From Arcuatula senhousia (Eukaryota; Mollusca; Bivalvia; Mytilida; Mytilidae), in contig OZ020304.1 of assembly GCA_963971305.1 (NCBI GenBank), positions 34,396,502-34,460,501 on the forward strand: DNA of 64,000 nucleotides, written 5' to 3'. Numbering within the stretch: position 1 is the stretch's first letter; every line of letters starts with the position of its first letter. The position numbers and the translations under genes were made by a program. The notes under the pieces were generated by a model, which was not told where the DNA came from, ran no database searches, and worked only from the letters and a program-made list of their open reading frames with translations. Of the stretch, positions 11,341 to 23,575 are shown in pieces.

Positions 11341-12827
11341 CGGTTGTCTTTATATTTGGCTCACATTTTGTGTAAATAAAGGTAATAACAAAACTACCGA
11401 ACTTGAATGATCAATCTCACAGTCCAGAGAAAATGACAAAAACGAATCAGTCATACCGGAGAATTGGTGGATCGCAATGGTCCTGACTTGGTACAGGCAT
11501 TTCAAACGAAATGGTGGGTTAAACCAGGTTTTATGGCGCCAAACTTCCCTCTTCCATTGCGATCTTAGGATCCGGTAATGACCATAGAACACAACATAGT
11601 TGTGAGACACAATAGGGATATTGAGGTGATCATCTCAGTACAGCAGACCAGTCAAACACTAATTAAAACAATTAACTATCATATCTTTTAACTCAATTTT
11701 GAACTTTTCTACTAGTGGCTGATAACGAAGAAAGAATTTTTTAAGTGATCGTATGAGACGTATTTTCTTATAGTCGGTCACGAAGAAATCGTGCTTTGTT
11801 CACATTTGAAACACATCCGAAGTACTGGTACCAATTTATAAGTTTTTAAGGTTTTAATATTAATGTGACGGGGCCATAGCCATGTATAATGTTGTCTTTG
11901 TTTGCTTAATTTTTGCAATGTTTTCCCTCTTTGTAGTCATATCTGGAATTAATGATTACTTATAAAAATGAATCATTATTTATTCATTAACATTATACAT
12001 TATTATTAAAACATTCAACACGAGATTTTTTTTGTTCAGATTAAGGTAAAGTCTCCTCTTTACTGCATGAACACTGATAACAACCCAGCCATTAAACAAA
12101 GCACTAAAGCATTAAAAGGCAGAGCTAAATCTAAGCACTAAAAATAAAGACCGACCTGTGTTTCATAAACCTAAAACATGGCACACCAGTTTTGTTTGTT
12201 TGCTCCGCACACTTACACCTTTGTTAAGGATCTGTAATTTAATTCCGCCCACTTGATCAAAGGTAATGCTTAAGTAAACATCAACGATGTTGGGGTATAA
12301 ATATGTACCTCTTATTTTAGACAATCTGTGTACATAACATTTAAAATACAATACACGATTAACGTTCTGTAATAGATCCTCTGGTAGCAATATTGATTGA
12401 CCGATTTACCCTGTCTAAACGGAAAAAACGCGAAAATCAGATAGCTATATGTCCTATATGACTTCATAAGGCTCTGCCTAAAAACAGCTTTATCACCAAG
12501 AAGTCCTGAACAATTTACTATATTAGTTTGGAAAGCTTCAAAATAACTTCAGTGTCTATATGATCTTCATTTTCTGTAATTTACATTAATTTAAACGCAG
12601 AACCTTTTCATTGATTTATGGTCCATTCTTCCTTACGGCGTCCAAACGAAAGGTAATAAAAAAGCATGACGTCGAAGTAAAGTTTTCATTGCAAAATGCA
12701 TGCAATTTTGTTTCTTTGCTATCTTTAATTCGAATAAAGTGGTGTTTCTAAATTTTTATATATCATTTCTTCAAATGATTTTTAATCGAAAGGTTAAAAA
12801 ATGACAGATTTTATCGCTATTTTCAAA
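11341..12827. other. Intergenic DNA with a dispersed repeat
   Basis: 11395-11630 holds a dispersed repeat recognisable by 'ggtcctgacttggtacaggcat' and a mirrored 'ccattgcgat'. Diverged copies occur near 20760-20870, 22500-22625, 46480-46620 and 47140-47235. The rest (11640-12827) shows no gene. Confidence 0.45.
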
Positions 12828-13310
12828 TGTGCGGGTCCGGGTGGCAAATAGGCTCGCAGCAGCACTAAGCTTGTGGGTAAAAGTCACCTTTAGAGCGCTC
12901 ATGAACCTGACATCAGTTCAAGCCTCTTTACCAACAAAGTGGCTGGAATGTGTGCTACAGGTTATTGGATCGGACAGCTGCCGGGTCGTCAGGCTAAAAA
13001 GCGGAAACAATAGTTTAGAAGGTAAAACCACATTTAAAAGGTATAAAAGGTAAAAATTAATTAAAAAAATAAAAGATGTCCAAATTTTCGGACTGCAAGT
13101 CCTTCCTCAGGGGCCAAAAGAAAAAGAACGATGTGGACACATCAGCTGACCAGAACCGAAAACCTGACCGCAACCATAGTGGTGCACCGTTTTGGAAAAA
13201 AAAAATGTCACATTCCTTGTAAGATTAAAAACACTGCTACGGGTCTCGAATAGGACCCGTTGGATTCCCATGCAGGAGGCTAAATTGGTCCTGACCATCC
13301 CTTATTTTTT
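12828..13310 (-). repeat. SINE-like dispersed repeat, reverse copy
   Basis: The reverse complement matches the plus-strand copies at about 25735-26275 and 33345-33815 along 'cctgcatgggaatccaacgggtcc', 'cggtgcaccactatggt..cggtcaggttttc' and the terminal 'gcgctgctgcg.gcctatt.gcc'. It contains no long coding frame. The three copies are diverged. SINE assignment is inference; I did not identify a clear tRNA head. Confidence 0.6.
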
Positions 13311-13511
13311 AATGCAGTGGTAGTCAAACTCTCATCCCCGAATGTCCTTATGTCACCACCTCCACTTCATTATCATTTCATGTTCATTTATCACCCTATC
13401 ATGTTTATCTCGAAGATGATGCTGACATTTGTAGTTTTCGAGAAATTTGAAAGCTAAAAGACGCATTGTTATAATAACTTCTTACATGATACATCATGAC
13501 ACGAAATCCTA

Positions 13512-16503
13512 ACTAGAGGCTCCCAGGAGCCTGAATCGCTCACCTGATCTCTTATGCCAAAGTTTGAATAAATTTCACAAACTTTCAAGTATACAAAGTT
13601 GCAAAACAATCCTTTCAGTGGTTTCAGAGAAGATTTTTGGAAATCAGTTTAAACTAATAGAAAAAACAGTTAAAGGGCAATAACTCCTGTAAGGACCTTT
13701 TGATGCTGAACAAGCAAATTTGCTTCAGATTTTCTCTATTTCTTATTCTTTTCGAGTTATAAGCCAAAAACAATGGTCTGACCCCTTGTTCTATTCTTAG
13801 CAATGGCGGTCATGTTGGTTGGTCGACATGTATATAATTCACAAACTTGGTAGAGGACATCCTAAATATCAAGTGTACCAAGTTTCAAAGCAATCCCTTC
13901 AGTGGTTTCAGAGAAGAAGATTTTTGAAAATCAGTGTAAATTAATGGAAAAAAACAGTTAAAGGGGAATAACTCTTAAACGGCTGATCTGACAATTTAGA
14001 CCCTGAAATCATTTTTGTAGATCTCAATGAGCTTAACAATTCTGAAATGCTAACTTTTCCTCTAGCTCTAACGGTTTTCAAAATATAGTAAAAAAACTGC
14101 AAAAATGGTCAATTTTGATGATTAAAGGGCATTAACTCCTATAAGGAGTCATTTCACAACTTCGACTCAATGGAGAGATTCGTAGAGCTTTTGATGCTGA
14201 AAAAAGAAAGTTGCTTCGGATTTTCTCTATCTCTTATACTTTTTGAGTTGTAAGCCAAAAACAATGGTCTGACCCCACTGTTCTATTTTTAGCCACGGCG
14301 GCCATGTTGGTTGGTTGACGTGTATATAATTCACAAACTTGGTAGAGGACATCCTAAAGATCATGTATACCAAGTATAAATGCAATGCCTTCAGTGGTTT
14401 CAGAGAGGAAGATTTTTGAAAATCAGTGTAAATTAAAGGAAAAAACAGTTAAAGGGGAATAACTCTTAAACGACTGATCTGACAATTTAGACCCTGAAAT
14501 CATTTTTGTAGATCTCAATGAGCTTAACAATTCTGCAATGCTAACTTTTCCTCTAGCTCTAACAGTTTTCAATATATAGTCCAAAAACTGCAAAAATGGT
14601 CAATTTTGATGATTAAAGGGCAATAACTCCTGTAAGAAGTCGTTTCACAACTTCGACTCAATGGAGACTTTCGTAGAGCTTTTGATGCTGAACAAGAAGG
14701 GTTGCTTCGGATTTTCTCTATCTCTTATACTTTTCGAGTTATAAGCCAAAAACAATGGTCTGACCCCCCTGTTCTATTTTTAGCAACAGCGGCCATGTTG
14801 GTTGGTTGATATGTATATAATTCACAAACTTGGTAGAGGACATCCTAAAGATCATGTATACCAAGTATCAATGCAATCCCTTCAGTGGTTTTAGAGAAGA
14901 AGATTTTTGAAAATCAGTGTAAATTAATGGAAAAAACAGTTAAAGGGGAATAACTCTTAAACGACTGATCTGACAATTTAGACCCTGAAATCATTTTTGT
15001 AGATCTCAATGAGCTTAACAATTCTGCAATGCTAACTTTTCCTCTAGCTCTAACGGTTTTCAAGATATAGTCCAAAAACTGCAAAAATGGTCAATTTTGA
15101 TGATTAAAGGGCAATAACTCCTGTAAGGAGTCGTTTCACAACTTCGACTCAATGGAGACTTTCATAGAACTTTTGATGCTGAACAAGGAAGGTTGCTTCG
15201 GATTTTCTCCATCTCTTATACTTTTCGAGTTATAAGCCAAAAACAATGGTCTGACCCCCCTGTTCTATTTTTAGCAACGGCGGCCATGTTGGTTGGTCGA
15301 CATGTATATAATTCACAAACTTGGTAGAGGACATCCTAAAGATCATGTATACCAAGTATCAATGCAATCTCTTCAGTGGTTTTAGAGAAGAAGATTTTTG
15401 AAAATCAGTGTAAATTAATGGAAAAAACAGTTAAAGGGGAATAACTCTTAAACGGCTGATCTGACAATTTAGACCCTGAAATCATTTTTGTAGATCTCAA
15501 TGAGCTTAACAATTCTGCAATGCTAACTTTTCCTCTAGCTCTAACGGTTTTCAAGATATAGTCCAAAAACTGCAAAAAATGGTCAATTTTCATGATTAAA
15601 GGGCATTAACTCCTGTAAGAAGTCGTTTCACAACTTCGACTCAATGGAGACTTTCGTAGAGCTTTTGATGCTGAACAAGGAAGTTTGCTTCGGATTTTCT
15701 CTATCTCTTATACTTTTTGAGTTGTAAGCCAAAAACAATGGTCTGACCCCCCTGTTCTATTTTTAGCAACGGCGGCCATGTTGGTTGGTCGACATGTATA
15801 TAATTCACAAACTTGGTAGAGGACATCCTAAAGATCATGTATACCAAGTATCAGTGCAATCCCTTCAGTGGTTTTAGAGAAGAAGATTTTTGAAAATCAG
15901 TGTAAATTAAGGGAAAAAACAGTTAAAGGGGAATAACTCTTAAACGGCTGATCTGACAATTTAGACCCTGAAATCATTTTTGTAGATCTCAATGAGCTTA
16001 ACAATTCTGCAATGCTAACTTTTCCTCTAGCTCTAACGGTTTTCAAGATATAGTCCAAAAACTACAAAAATGGTCAATTTTGATGATTAAAGGGCATTAA
16101 CTCCTGTAAGGAGTCGTTTCACAACTTCGACTCAATGGAGACTTTCGTAGAGCTTTTGATGCTGAACAAGGAAGGTTGCTTCGGATTTTCTCTATCTCTT
16201 ATACTTTTTGAGTTGTAAGCCAAAAACAATGGTCTGATCCCCCTGTTCTATTTTTAGCAACGGCGGCCATGTTGGTTGGTCGACATGTATATAATTCACA
16301 AACTTGGTAGATGACATCCTAAAGATCATGTATACCAAATATCAATGCAATCCCTTCAGTGGTTTCAGAGAAGAAGATCTTTGAAGAAAAGTTAACGGAC
16401 GACGGACGACGGACGACAGACGACGGACGACGGACAGACGGACGGACGACGGACGCCTAACGATGACAATAGCTCACATGACCCTTCGGGTCAGGTGAGC
16501 TAA
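13512..16503 (+). repeat. Hairpin-ended repeat family, copy B, with ~491-bp satellite
   Basis: The 5' end CTAGAGGCTCCCAGGAGCC and 3' end AGCTCACATGACCC TTCGGGTCAGGTGAGCT are both intact. Between them lies a tandem array. The marker ACAAACTTGG begins at 13841, 14333, 14824, 15315, 15807 and 16298, a period of 491-492 bp. The first unit is partial, missing its middle. Units are very similar, including 'cagttaaaggggaataactcttaaacg', 'gatctcaatgagcttaacaattctg' and 'aacaatggtctgacccc'. A GAC/GACG-rich tract (16393-16455) precedes the 3' hairpin, as in other copies. Confidence 0.9.
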
Positions 16504-18368
16504 AAATCATGCTTTTAATGAACTTGTCTCCTATTTTTTGGAATAATTTTGGTTATGAACCATAACCATTAGTATTAAAAACGAAAGAATATGGAATATG
16601 TGTAAAAAAGACACGATCCACATATTGAAATGATTTAATAAATGTACAAAAGCAAAATTTCACTGCGTGTGAAGCGCTTTTCTAGATTAACCTTCATCAG
16701 ACACGCTAGGAGTAGAAAACTTGGAAAACCGGTAGAATATTAGATTTGATTAAAAGACAAAAAGCCAAAAAATATAACAACAATGACCAAACAGATAAAT
16801 CTATCAATTTTTAAAGAAATAGCCAAACGTCGTCAAATTTTGTAAATATGTAAACTGTGTCTTTTCAACACATATTCCAGTACTCGAAAATATATAAGAG
16901 CATACAAGTGTTTTGTTTGTTCAAATCTAATGTCCTACCAATTTTCCAATTTTTGGACCCCTATAGCGAGTCTGATGAAGGTTAGTCCAGAAAAGCGCAT
17001 TGAACATGCATTGAATGGTTGTTTTTTTTTGTCAATTATAAAAATGATATCAATATGTGGATCGTGTCTTTCTGGTACATATTCCATATTCTTTATCTTA
17101 CATGTACGGGTTGTACATTATACATGTAGTCAGATATGCTGGAATTTGCAGTGGTGTTTTTGTTTTAATGTAAAAACCCCGTTTCATTACAAAAAAACTA
17201 AAACAAGGTTATCGAAACCACAAATCAGTAAAATCTTTCACATAATTCGTTCATAGATATTGGAATTTTAATGAAAACTTTAAATGTACACGTCGAATTT
17301 TTATCGTAAAAGGAATATCACATCCTAAATTTTATGGAACTGTTGTTTTTAAGGTACGGAATTTAAAAAGCAATCCTCTGAACATGATAATTTGTCTTAA
17401 AAATTAATCACAGAAAGGATTTGAGTTGAAAGCTTTTAATTTGGTGTTTTTGGTAGAAATACATTAATCTATTATCTTTTTTATTATTTTAAAACATTAC
17501 AGCGATCAAATATGTCGTTTTGTGTGATGATATGACACTAAATAATTAGCTGTTTGAAGTGTTGTGTCGATCGAATTTAGAATCGATATGTTTGATTTTT
17601 TTACATCAGTCGATAAATGCTTTTTAGCTAGCTGTCAGTAACTGCATGTGTTCTCAAGGGAATTCCTATACGTCTCGTTGTTCTCGTAAAGTGCTCTTGT
17701 CTCAGGTTTTCTTTTGGTGAATTAAACTGTTGTCGATTTGATTTTTAGAGTTTGTTATTTTTGTGCTTTGTACAAGACTATCAACAATGGGAAGGTTGAG
17801 CCCCAAAACTAATTTATTAACCCCACTACATTTTATATTAGTCTGTCCTAAACCAAAAGTCCTTGTCGAAGCTATTTTGTCCCTGTCATCTATCTGTTTA
17901 TTGTTCTATGTCCAGAAATGGGTCTTTTGTTGATAATGTTGGGATTGGTTATTAATCTCAGTATTGTATTGAGCAGCGACCTCTGGTCATGTTGAATACT
18001 ACTGACTGTTTTCCTTTGTGATATTTTAAATTGCCGTTTCTTTGTGTCGGTTGTGTCGCGTACACTTATTTCACATCTCTTTATCGTCTATCAAAAACAA
18101 CCATGTTCGACTAACCAAATTATAATACCAAAAACTTAATTGACATGCCACAAACAACGATACATTAAACTATACCTGTTTGACATTCTTGTTTCTTTTC
18201 AAGCAAAAATTCTTGCATATAGAATAACATTTACAATATTTATTTAAAAAAAAAACCACTTATTCCCAAAAAGTTAATTTTAACAATAAAACTGTAAAAT
18301 TTAACTTGCTAATGATACAAATATACATGAATGAATCAATATCACTACTTAGATGTCCGAGTGCCCTG
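16504..18368. other. Non-coding interval between copy B and the first pyruvyl-transferase-like gene
   Basis: No gene seen. 16590-16720 and 16925-17095 are imperfectly similar to each other (agaaaagcgcattgaacatgc, and cgtgtctttctggtacatattcca versus caca.gatccacatattg), in part inverted, so they are likely ends of an old element. 17640-18110 resembles an untranslated retroelement tail and shares 'ccgtttctttgtgt' with 5040-5090. Confidence 0.4.
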
Positions 18369-19631
18369 TCATTCATAGCCCTCAACTCGATTAAGCAGTT
18401 GTATTCCCTTATGTAAGGCATCTACTAATGTCGTAGATTTCGAGTACATCAGTGTTTCTCCGTCTTGGCATTCAGGTAAAGAATCAAAAGCCACACTTCT
18501 AGTGTTCTCAATTTTACTGTAGATCTGATCGATGTAGATGTGCGGTTTTTGACCGAGAAATGCAAATATGCTTCCATGAAGTCTATTGGTTATTATAATC
18601 TTACCAAGTGATATCAAAGTTGCAGCTTTTCCTAATTGTTTCTTGTAGTCAAAATGTCCTTGATTACGAACCTGGTCTACAGTGGTAAAATTTTGATTAT
18701 CTGGGAAATCTAAGTTGAAACAGTCTTCCCAGTCAACCACTTTGAAAGTTAAATTTCTTCTCTTCGTTTCACTGAACTGATCTAAGATATTGCGTATGGT
18801 TTTAGGTGATAATTTGTAGGTGTCGAGTGACGCCTCCTCGTCGTCACTTCTCATAAGTAAGAGAATATCCACTTGCTGATTCGGTGGATTTGGAATATCA
18901 ATTTGACCAATCATAAAAGCCGTATCAGGGCATAATCGGTTATCTACAAATGGGTATATAATTTTTGCTCGAATGTAACTATCTCTTTGTCTCCAAAGTA
19001 AAGTTATCTTCTGCTTTCCCTTACCAAATGTGTCAACGTCGTATTTAAATACCGCCGTGTCCCGCTGCTCGTTTTCGTAATTCTTGTAATATATTGACTG
19101 TGGCATACCTAGTAAAGTCATATTTCTCGATAGTATATGCTTGAAGGTGGAAACGCGTGCATGATGGAGCTGAGGGTAAAGGTCACCCCAATTCCCACCT
19201 CCATTCCAAAGTCCTAATGACTGGTAAGGTATATGTTCAAACGTTTCACATGTATCTATTAATGATTGCATTACACCACATTCTGTATGCAGTAAATTCA
19301 TTTTCTCCATCAATATAATTTCTCCTAGATTGATCATGTTATCACCAATATTGTTGTGGTAAGCTGGGTCTATCAAAACAGTCGGATATTTCTGATAATC
19401 TCTTCCCTTTATCAAATCTCGCACGGTTTTGACTATTCTAGACTGAATCCCGTCGATACATTTTTTCCATTTAACTTTATAAAGACTTGAGTGATCCCGT
19501 AAAGTATTGCTCGGAACCAGGCTTAATTGATTCTTCAACAAATTTCTCTGAACACTCTGATATTCCAAGATCAACCACAACAGGTTCAAAACTAACATCG
19601 TAAGTATAATTTTCCTATATGTTATCTTCAT
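18369..19631 (-). CDS. Polysaccharide pyruvyl transferase-like type II membrane protein (paralogue 1)
   Basis: Intronless, 420 residues from the ATG at 19631 (MKITYRK). The frame extends ten codons upstream only from a TTG, and the ATG aligns with the start of the paralogue at 40662. Seen: a short basic cytoplasmic tail, one hydrophobic segment at about residues 8-23 (signal anchor), a stem, then a catalytic-type domain. Landmarks are VLIDPAYHNNIGDNMINLGE (85-104), GGGNWGDLY (144-152), LCPDTAFMIG (233-242) and ITNRLHGSIFAFLGQKPHIY (347-366). The NIGD, GGGNWGD and RLHG blocks are those of the polysaccharide pyruvyl transferase fold, which in bacteria adds pyruvate ketals to exopolysaccharide sugars. 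A Golgi lumenal position is inferred from the topology. The acceptor in a mollusc is unknown. An intronless copy of a mainly microbial family suggests ancient horizontal transfer or retroposition. Confidence 0.85.
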   Translation of the reverse strand: MKITYRKIILTMLVLNLLWLILEYQSVQRNLLKNQLSLVPSNTLRDHSSLYKVKWKKCIDGIQSRIVKTVRDLIKGRDYQKYPTVLIDPAYHNNIGDNMINLGEIILMEKMNLLHTECGVMQSLIDTCETFEHIPYQSLGLWNGGGNWGDLYPQLHHARVSTFKHILSRNMTLLGMPQSIYYKNYENEQRDTAVFKYDVDTFGKGKQKITLLWRQRDSYIRAKIIYPFVDNRLCPDTAFMIGQIDIPNPPNQQVDILLLMRSDDEEASLDTYKLSPKTIRNILDQFSETKRRNLTFKVVDWEDCFNLDFPDNQNFTTVDQVRNQGHFDYKKQLGKAATLISLGKIIITNRLHGSIFAFLGQKPHIYIDQIYSKIENTRSVAFDSLPECQDGETLMYSKSTTLVDALHKGIQLLNRVEGYE

Positions 19632-19835
19632 GTCAACTTTACAAGTATATATTTCATGCAAAATGATGCTGTAGAAAGAATAATAATTTTAACAGATGTT
19701 TGAAAATGTTGTAGAAAAATATGTTATATGAATAATTTTAATAATAGAATATGTTACTTAAATTAACATTTTAAATATAAGTACATGTTTCAACGAAATA
19801 GACGATAATCAATATCAACTGTCCAAAAGAATACA
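19632..19835 (-). other. Conserved upstream flank of pyruvyl-transferase paralogue 1
   Basis: Aligns with the flank of paralogue 2 at 40663-40895 (gtagaaagaataataa, cagatgtttgaaaat, gataatcaatatcaactgtc). Both promoters therefore descend from one duplicated sequence. No core promoter element can be named. Confidence 0.6.
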
Positions 19836-20151
19836 AACGAGGCTCCTCGATAAACTTGTCCTTTAGCCACAAGGAGTCATCTGACAATGTCGACTCAGTG
19901 GAGACTTTTGTAGAGCTGAAAGAAACAGTATTTAATCATGAAAAATACCAAAATACTTTTAACCTTTAAAAGGCAATACCCCTATTAAGGATCATCTGAC
20001 AATTTTAACTCGATAGAGATTTTTGTAGAGCTTAAATGAGCTGAAGTTTTAAAAGCAAGCAGATCTTCAAAATTTTCAATCTAGAAAACAAAAATTTGAA
20101 AACACTGTTTTGACCTTTAAAGGGCCATATAAGCTGTATTGGAATACGAAT
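19836..20151 (+). repeat. Hairpin-ended repeat family, truncated 5' part shared by both duplicates
   Basis: The head GAGGCTCCTCGATAAACTTG is a damaged form of the family's 5' end. The sequence then follows copy H (40896 onward) through 'gtcctttagccaca' and 'gagacttttgtagagc' until 'aaagggccata', where copy C cuts in. The insertion at the same place in both duplicates predates the duplication. Confidence 0.7.
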
Positions 20152-20714
20152 ACAAGAGGCTCCCAGGAGCCTGAATCGCTAATATAACCTGGTCCTTTAG
20201 CCATAAGGGTGTTTTCTTCAAGGGGTCATCTGACAACTTCGACCCAAAAGAGACTTTTGTGGAGCTTAATGAGCTGAACATTTAAGAAAGCAGCAGCTTA
20301 TCTCAATCTGAAATAGTTTTATTCTATAGGGAGATAACACTATTTTTGACCTGTGAAGGGCCATTACCCCTATAACGGGTCATCTGACAACTTTAACCCA
20401 ATTGAGACTTTTGATTTTGAAGAGCCTAAGATCCTTTGGATTTTTCTATCTGTTATGGTTGCTGAGTTTTAAGCCATTTTAAGTGATTTTACCCTTTGTT
20501 CTATTTTTAGAAACAGCGGTTATGTTTTTTATCGAATCAGTTTAAAATGAGGATCGTTTGTTGCCAGCATATCATATATGATTTCCGCAAATTTTCAGTT
20601 AAATTGCTTTAGTGGTTTCAGAGAAGAAGATTTTTGAAATTGTTAACGGACGACGGACTACGACGGATGCATAGTGATGGCATAAGCTCACATGGCCTTT
20701 GGCCAGGTGAGCTA
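20152..20714 (+). repeat. Hairpin-ended repeat family, copy C
   Basis: A complete short copy of about 560 bp. 5' ACAAGAGGCTCCCAGGAGCC, one interior module ('gggtcatctgacaacttcgaccc.a', 'gagacttttgtggagctt'), a short GAC tract, then 3' AGCTCACATGGCCTTTGGCCAGGTGAGCTAA. It is inserted in the truncated element to its left. Confidence 0.85.
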
Positions 20715-21589
20715 AAAAGGGGGTCACCATGGTCGTTTTCTCTGTAGAAGCTAAGAAAGTTCGTAAAAATGGCCTTGGCGGGTTGAACCAGGTTTAATTG
20801 CGTTAAACCTCCATCTTCCATGGCAATCCTACTAATATCACAAAGTTTGGTTGTGAGACACAAAACAAAACAACCATTAACCGATTCGCTAACGTAATTT
20901 TATCTTTTACACAAAGGAAGATTTTTAAAGACCCACAGACACAGGGTGGGAACGGAAATTGTACAGTTTCCGGAAGCGCCGTTCGCGAAGCGAGGACATT
21001 TTCTAATACAGGCAGCGACAAATTCAAAAATGTCAAAACACAGGAATCAGAAGTCATTTGCAAGCACAATATGAAGGAAAAAATAATAAAATTATAACGA
21101 AAATATTTGCAGGTAAGTTATGTACGCAGTAAAGCTCATAATATTGCAATCAGCCATGTTTTTGACTATCTAATTCATCGCGAACATTGAGAAGTAGACA
21201 AAAAATGTGACACGGAGTGTCTTTTTCGGGGTCTGATGTGAAATCGGTTTCAGTCTGGACCTAGTTTAATGCACAAATCCACAGATCAAACAAATAAGAT
21301 CCAAACCATTATAAAAATGTTGTGTTATTTTTTGTGTTTTAATTGAATAATTGCATTTTTTATACCACCACTAAATTTCAACACTTGAACGGGGAGCGCC
21401 CTGTGTACTGAACAAGTAGCTCCAAAATTCACATTTTTTTTGAACGGGTAGCTCACATCAAAAAAAATATATATATATATTATTGGAATAGCGCATTTAA
21501 ACATAAAAAGGTTAGTAATGAAACATAAAAATGAACTCACTACACCAAATTGATCATACTCTTTTTGAATTCATTAATTGCTACATTAA
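20715..21589. other. Intergenic repeat mosaic
   Basis: 20760-20870 is a diverged copy of the 'ggttaaacc..' dispersed repeat. 20915-20985 (cacagggtgggaacggaaattgtacagtttccgg) is the inverted counterpart of 26300-26345. An (AT)n tract lies at 21465-21480. No gene seen. Confidence 0.45.
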
Positions 21590-21845
21590 AAATGGTTCGT
21601 GGTTCGATCCTCGTCAGGGGTGAAAATTTCATGGACTGATTTTCCGACTCTCTCTTGACACCATTTGCGAGGATGGTCTCAAGAAACGATGCTAGTCCTT
21701 CGGAAGGGACGAAAAAAGGTTGTCCCGTTTATGGGGAGAGCAATACCCTGTGCACATTAAATACCCCTTTGTAGAGTTCGATAAGAGTAGGCTCAACGGG
21801 GGCCGCTACAAAGGCCGCACTCGCAAACTGCAAACTGGAGAGGAA
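21590..21845 (+). repeat. Probable tRNA-derived SINE
   Basis: Begins around a pol III B-box-like block (GTGGTTCGATCCTCGTCAGG) followed by 'gatggtctcaagaaacgatgctagtccttcggaagggacg' and 'gagtaggctcaacgggggcc'. From memory this resembles a SINE type widespread in molluscs. The A-box side is degenerate, so the head tRNA cannot be named. Confidence 0.55.
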
Positions 21846-22499
21846 TTTATAGAAGCATTAAGCATTAAGCTTGTTTCCCAATCCAGTATAAATAACTATG
21901 TTTAATCTAAAAATGCTATGAAGAAACTTAAAAAAAAAACGAATTAGCCGACCTTTAGGAATTGGTAAAATACCCTAGGAACATCATTTAGTTTATTAGC
22001 AACATATGGTTTGATATCTATACAGTGCAATACACAACTCTTTTATTTATATTAAATCATTATTAAAATTGTCCTGTGGTCGCGCGTTTCATTGTTAAAA
22101 TGTATTTTTATGCAGCATCTTTAAACATCAGCAATTTAATAACAACGTTCTGAGCACTAAACAGATTTTCGGATACTCCGTAATCCTACGTCATAAAGAC
22201 TGCCTTCCCTTTGCGATTTATGTAGGCTGGTATCCCGCTGTTATCTGAAGAGTAGAGAGCCAGTTGCCAGCTTATGATTTATGTGCAACGAAAAGAACGT
22301 AAAACAATTACATTCACCAACCCGCTGACTTTGTGTTTAGTGCGTCTCTAATGAGTCTTTTAAAATATACGAAATGCTCGTCAGTTATATAAAATCAAGT
22401 GCCTAGAACTCTGTTTTTGCTCTCTGCTTACAGTGTTACTGAATCCCGAACTAAGACCACTTAGGCCCCTACTACTTTGAATAAGAGATGCATCTACTC
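21846..22499. other. Non-coding interval
   Basis: No gene, no clear repeat unit seen. Includes a patch of higher GC at 22180-22330 without an open frame. Confidence 0.4.
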
Positions 22500-22630
22500 T
22501 ACCGAGAGAAAGAACAAAACAAGACATACCAGAGAAATTGGTGACCGCAATGGTGCTGACTTAGTACATGCACTTAAAAAAAAATGGTAAGTTAAACTAG
22601 GTTAACGGCACCAGACCTCCCTCTTTTGTG
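22500..22630 (+). repeat. Dispersed repeat ('ggtgctgacttagtacatgcac' type)
   Basis: Diverged copy of the repeat at 11395-11630, sharing 'accgcaatggtgctgacttagtaca', 'ggtaagttaaactaggttaacggc' and 'cagacctccctctttt'. Confidence 0.5.
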
Positions 22631-22904
22631 TCTTTTTGTGGGCTTTTTGATAACAGCATGATCTTTAATCCTGACGCTGACTTATTTGACTGCATTTTAG
22701 GGAAAATTGTTCATAGCAAGAGTTTGCTCCAAGTCGAGCTAAGGATACAGCCCTACTGATCTGAAAAGGGCGGGGCACGTTATAACTGATCGTAATAAAT
22801 CTGTGCATCAAATTTTGATTCAAACCATTTATTAGAAGCGAAGAAATCGGTTTACAAAATTTTCTATTTAAAAAAAGTCTAAGTCGGCTGGAAAAAAACA
22901 CGAA

Positions 22905-23195
22905 GTAGATGTGCGTGTGTTTGTTGGTTTTTTACGCCCTTTATCGATGTAGCTGGACCATGTATGGCGGTCAGCTTAAATGGTGGAGGAAACCGGAGTA
23001 CCTGGAGGAAACCATCGACCTTGGGCAGGTAACTGACAAACCAAGTCATACAGTTGGGGAACACCCGTTTTTGTAAATTACAAACGCGAGTCGAACACCA
23101 GCTAAGAGGTGCTCGGCTAGTTATCAATAGTGTGCTATTTGAACCTGAGCCTTTAACAACTCTGCCAACCAGGCCCCGGAAGTAGATATGCAACT
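22905..23195. repeat. Dispersed repeat of the 'ggaggaaaccggagtacctggagg' type
   Basis: Contains GGAGGAAACCGGAGTACCTGG, 'gcgagtcgaacacc' and 'actctgccaaccaggcc'. This motif set recurs in short interspersed repeats of many invertebrates in my recollection. Possibly a reversed tRNA-like head at the right. Short minus-strand frames across it are incidental. Confidence 0.5.
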
Positions 23196-23414
23196 GATCT
23201 GGAAAAGGGGGAGTACAACTCTGAAGCTATGTACCAAATTTGAAACCAAACCCTTCAGTGGAAGTCGAGAAATCTGTTACGATGTTTGTAACGGACGGAC
23301 AGACGGACAGACAAGGTGATTGCAATATAGCCCCCTCTCTTACGAGTGTGGAAATAAAAAGAATAAAGTAAATAAAGATTTTGTTGCGTCTACATAATAT
23401 GGAGGTGTCAAATG

Positions 23415-23575
23415 GATGTGCACCATACAACCTCCACAAGTCAGCTGTTATTAAAAAAAACAATCCATACAACCTCCACAAGTCAGCTGTTATTAAAAAA
23501 ACAATCCATACAACCTCCACAAGTCAGCTGTTATTAAAAAAAACCCAATCAAGTCAGCTGTTTAAAAAAAAAACA
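23415..23575. repeat. Minisatellite, ~39-43-bp unit
   Basis: The unit CATACAACCTCCACAAGTCA + gctgttattaaaaaaa(a)caatc occurs at 23424, 23467 and 23506, with a shortened fourth unit at about 23545. Differences are mainly in the A-run length. Confidence 0.85.

Noticed and set aside
13512..16503. Regular array that superficially recalls a CRISPR-like or tandem gene array
   Set aside because: Units are 491 bp with no repeat/spacer alternation and no coding frame, and the host is an animal; it is a satellite inside a mobile element.
18369..19661. Longer start for pyruvyl-transferase paralogue 1
   Set aside because: The ten extra codons begin with TTG; the ATG at 19631 matches the paralogue's start. 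The same reasoning moves the IRAK4-like start from 7245 to 7236.
21590..21845. A functional tRNA gene around the B-box-like motif
   Set aside because: No matching A-box, acceptor stem or anticodon arm can be folded; better explained as a SINE head.
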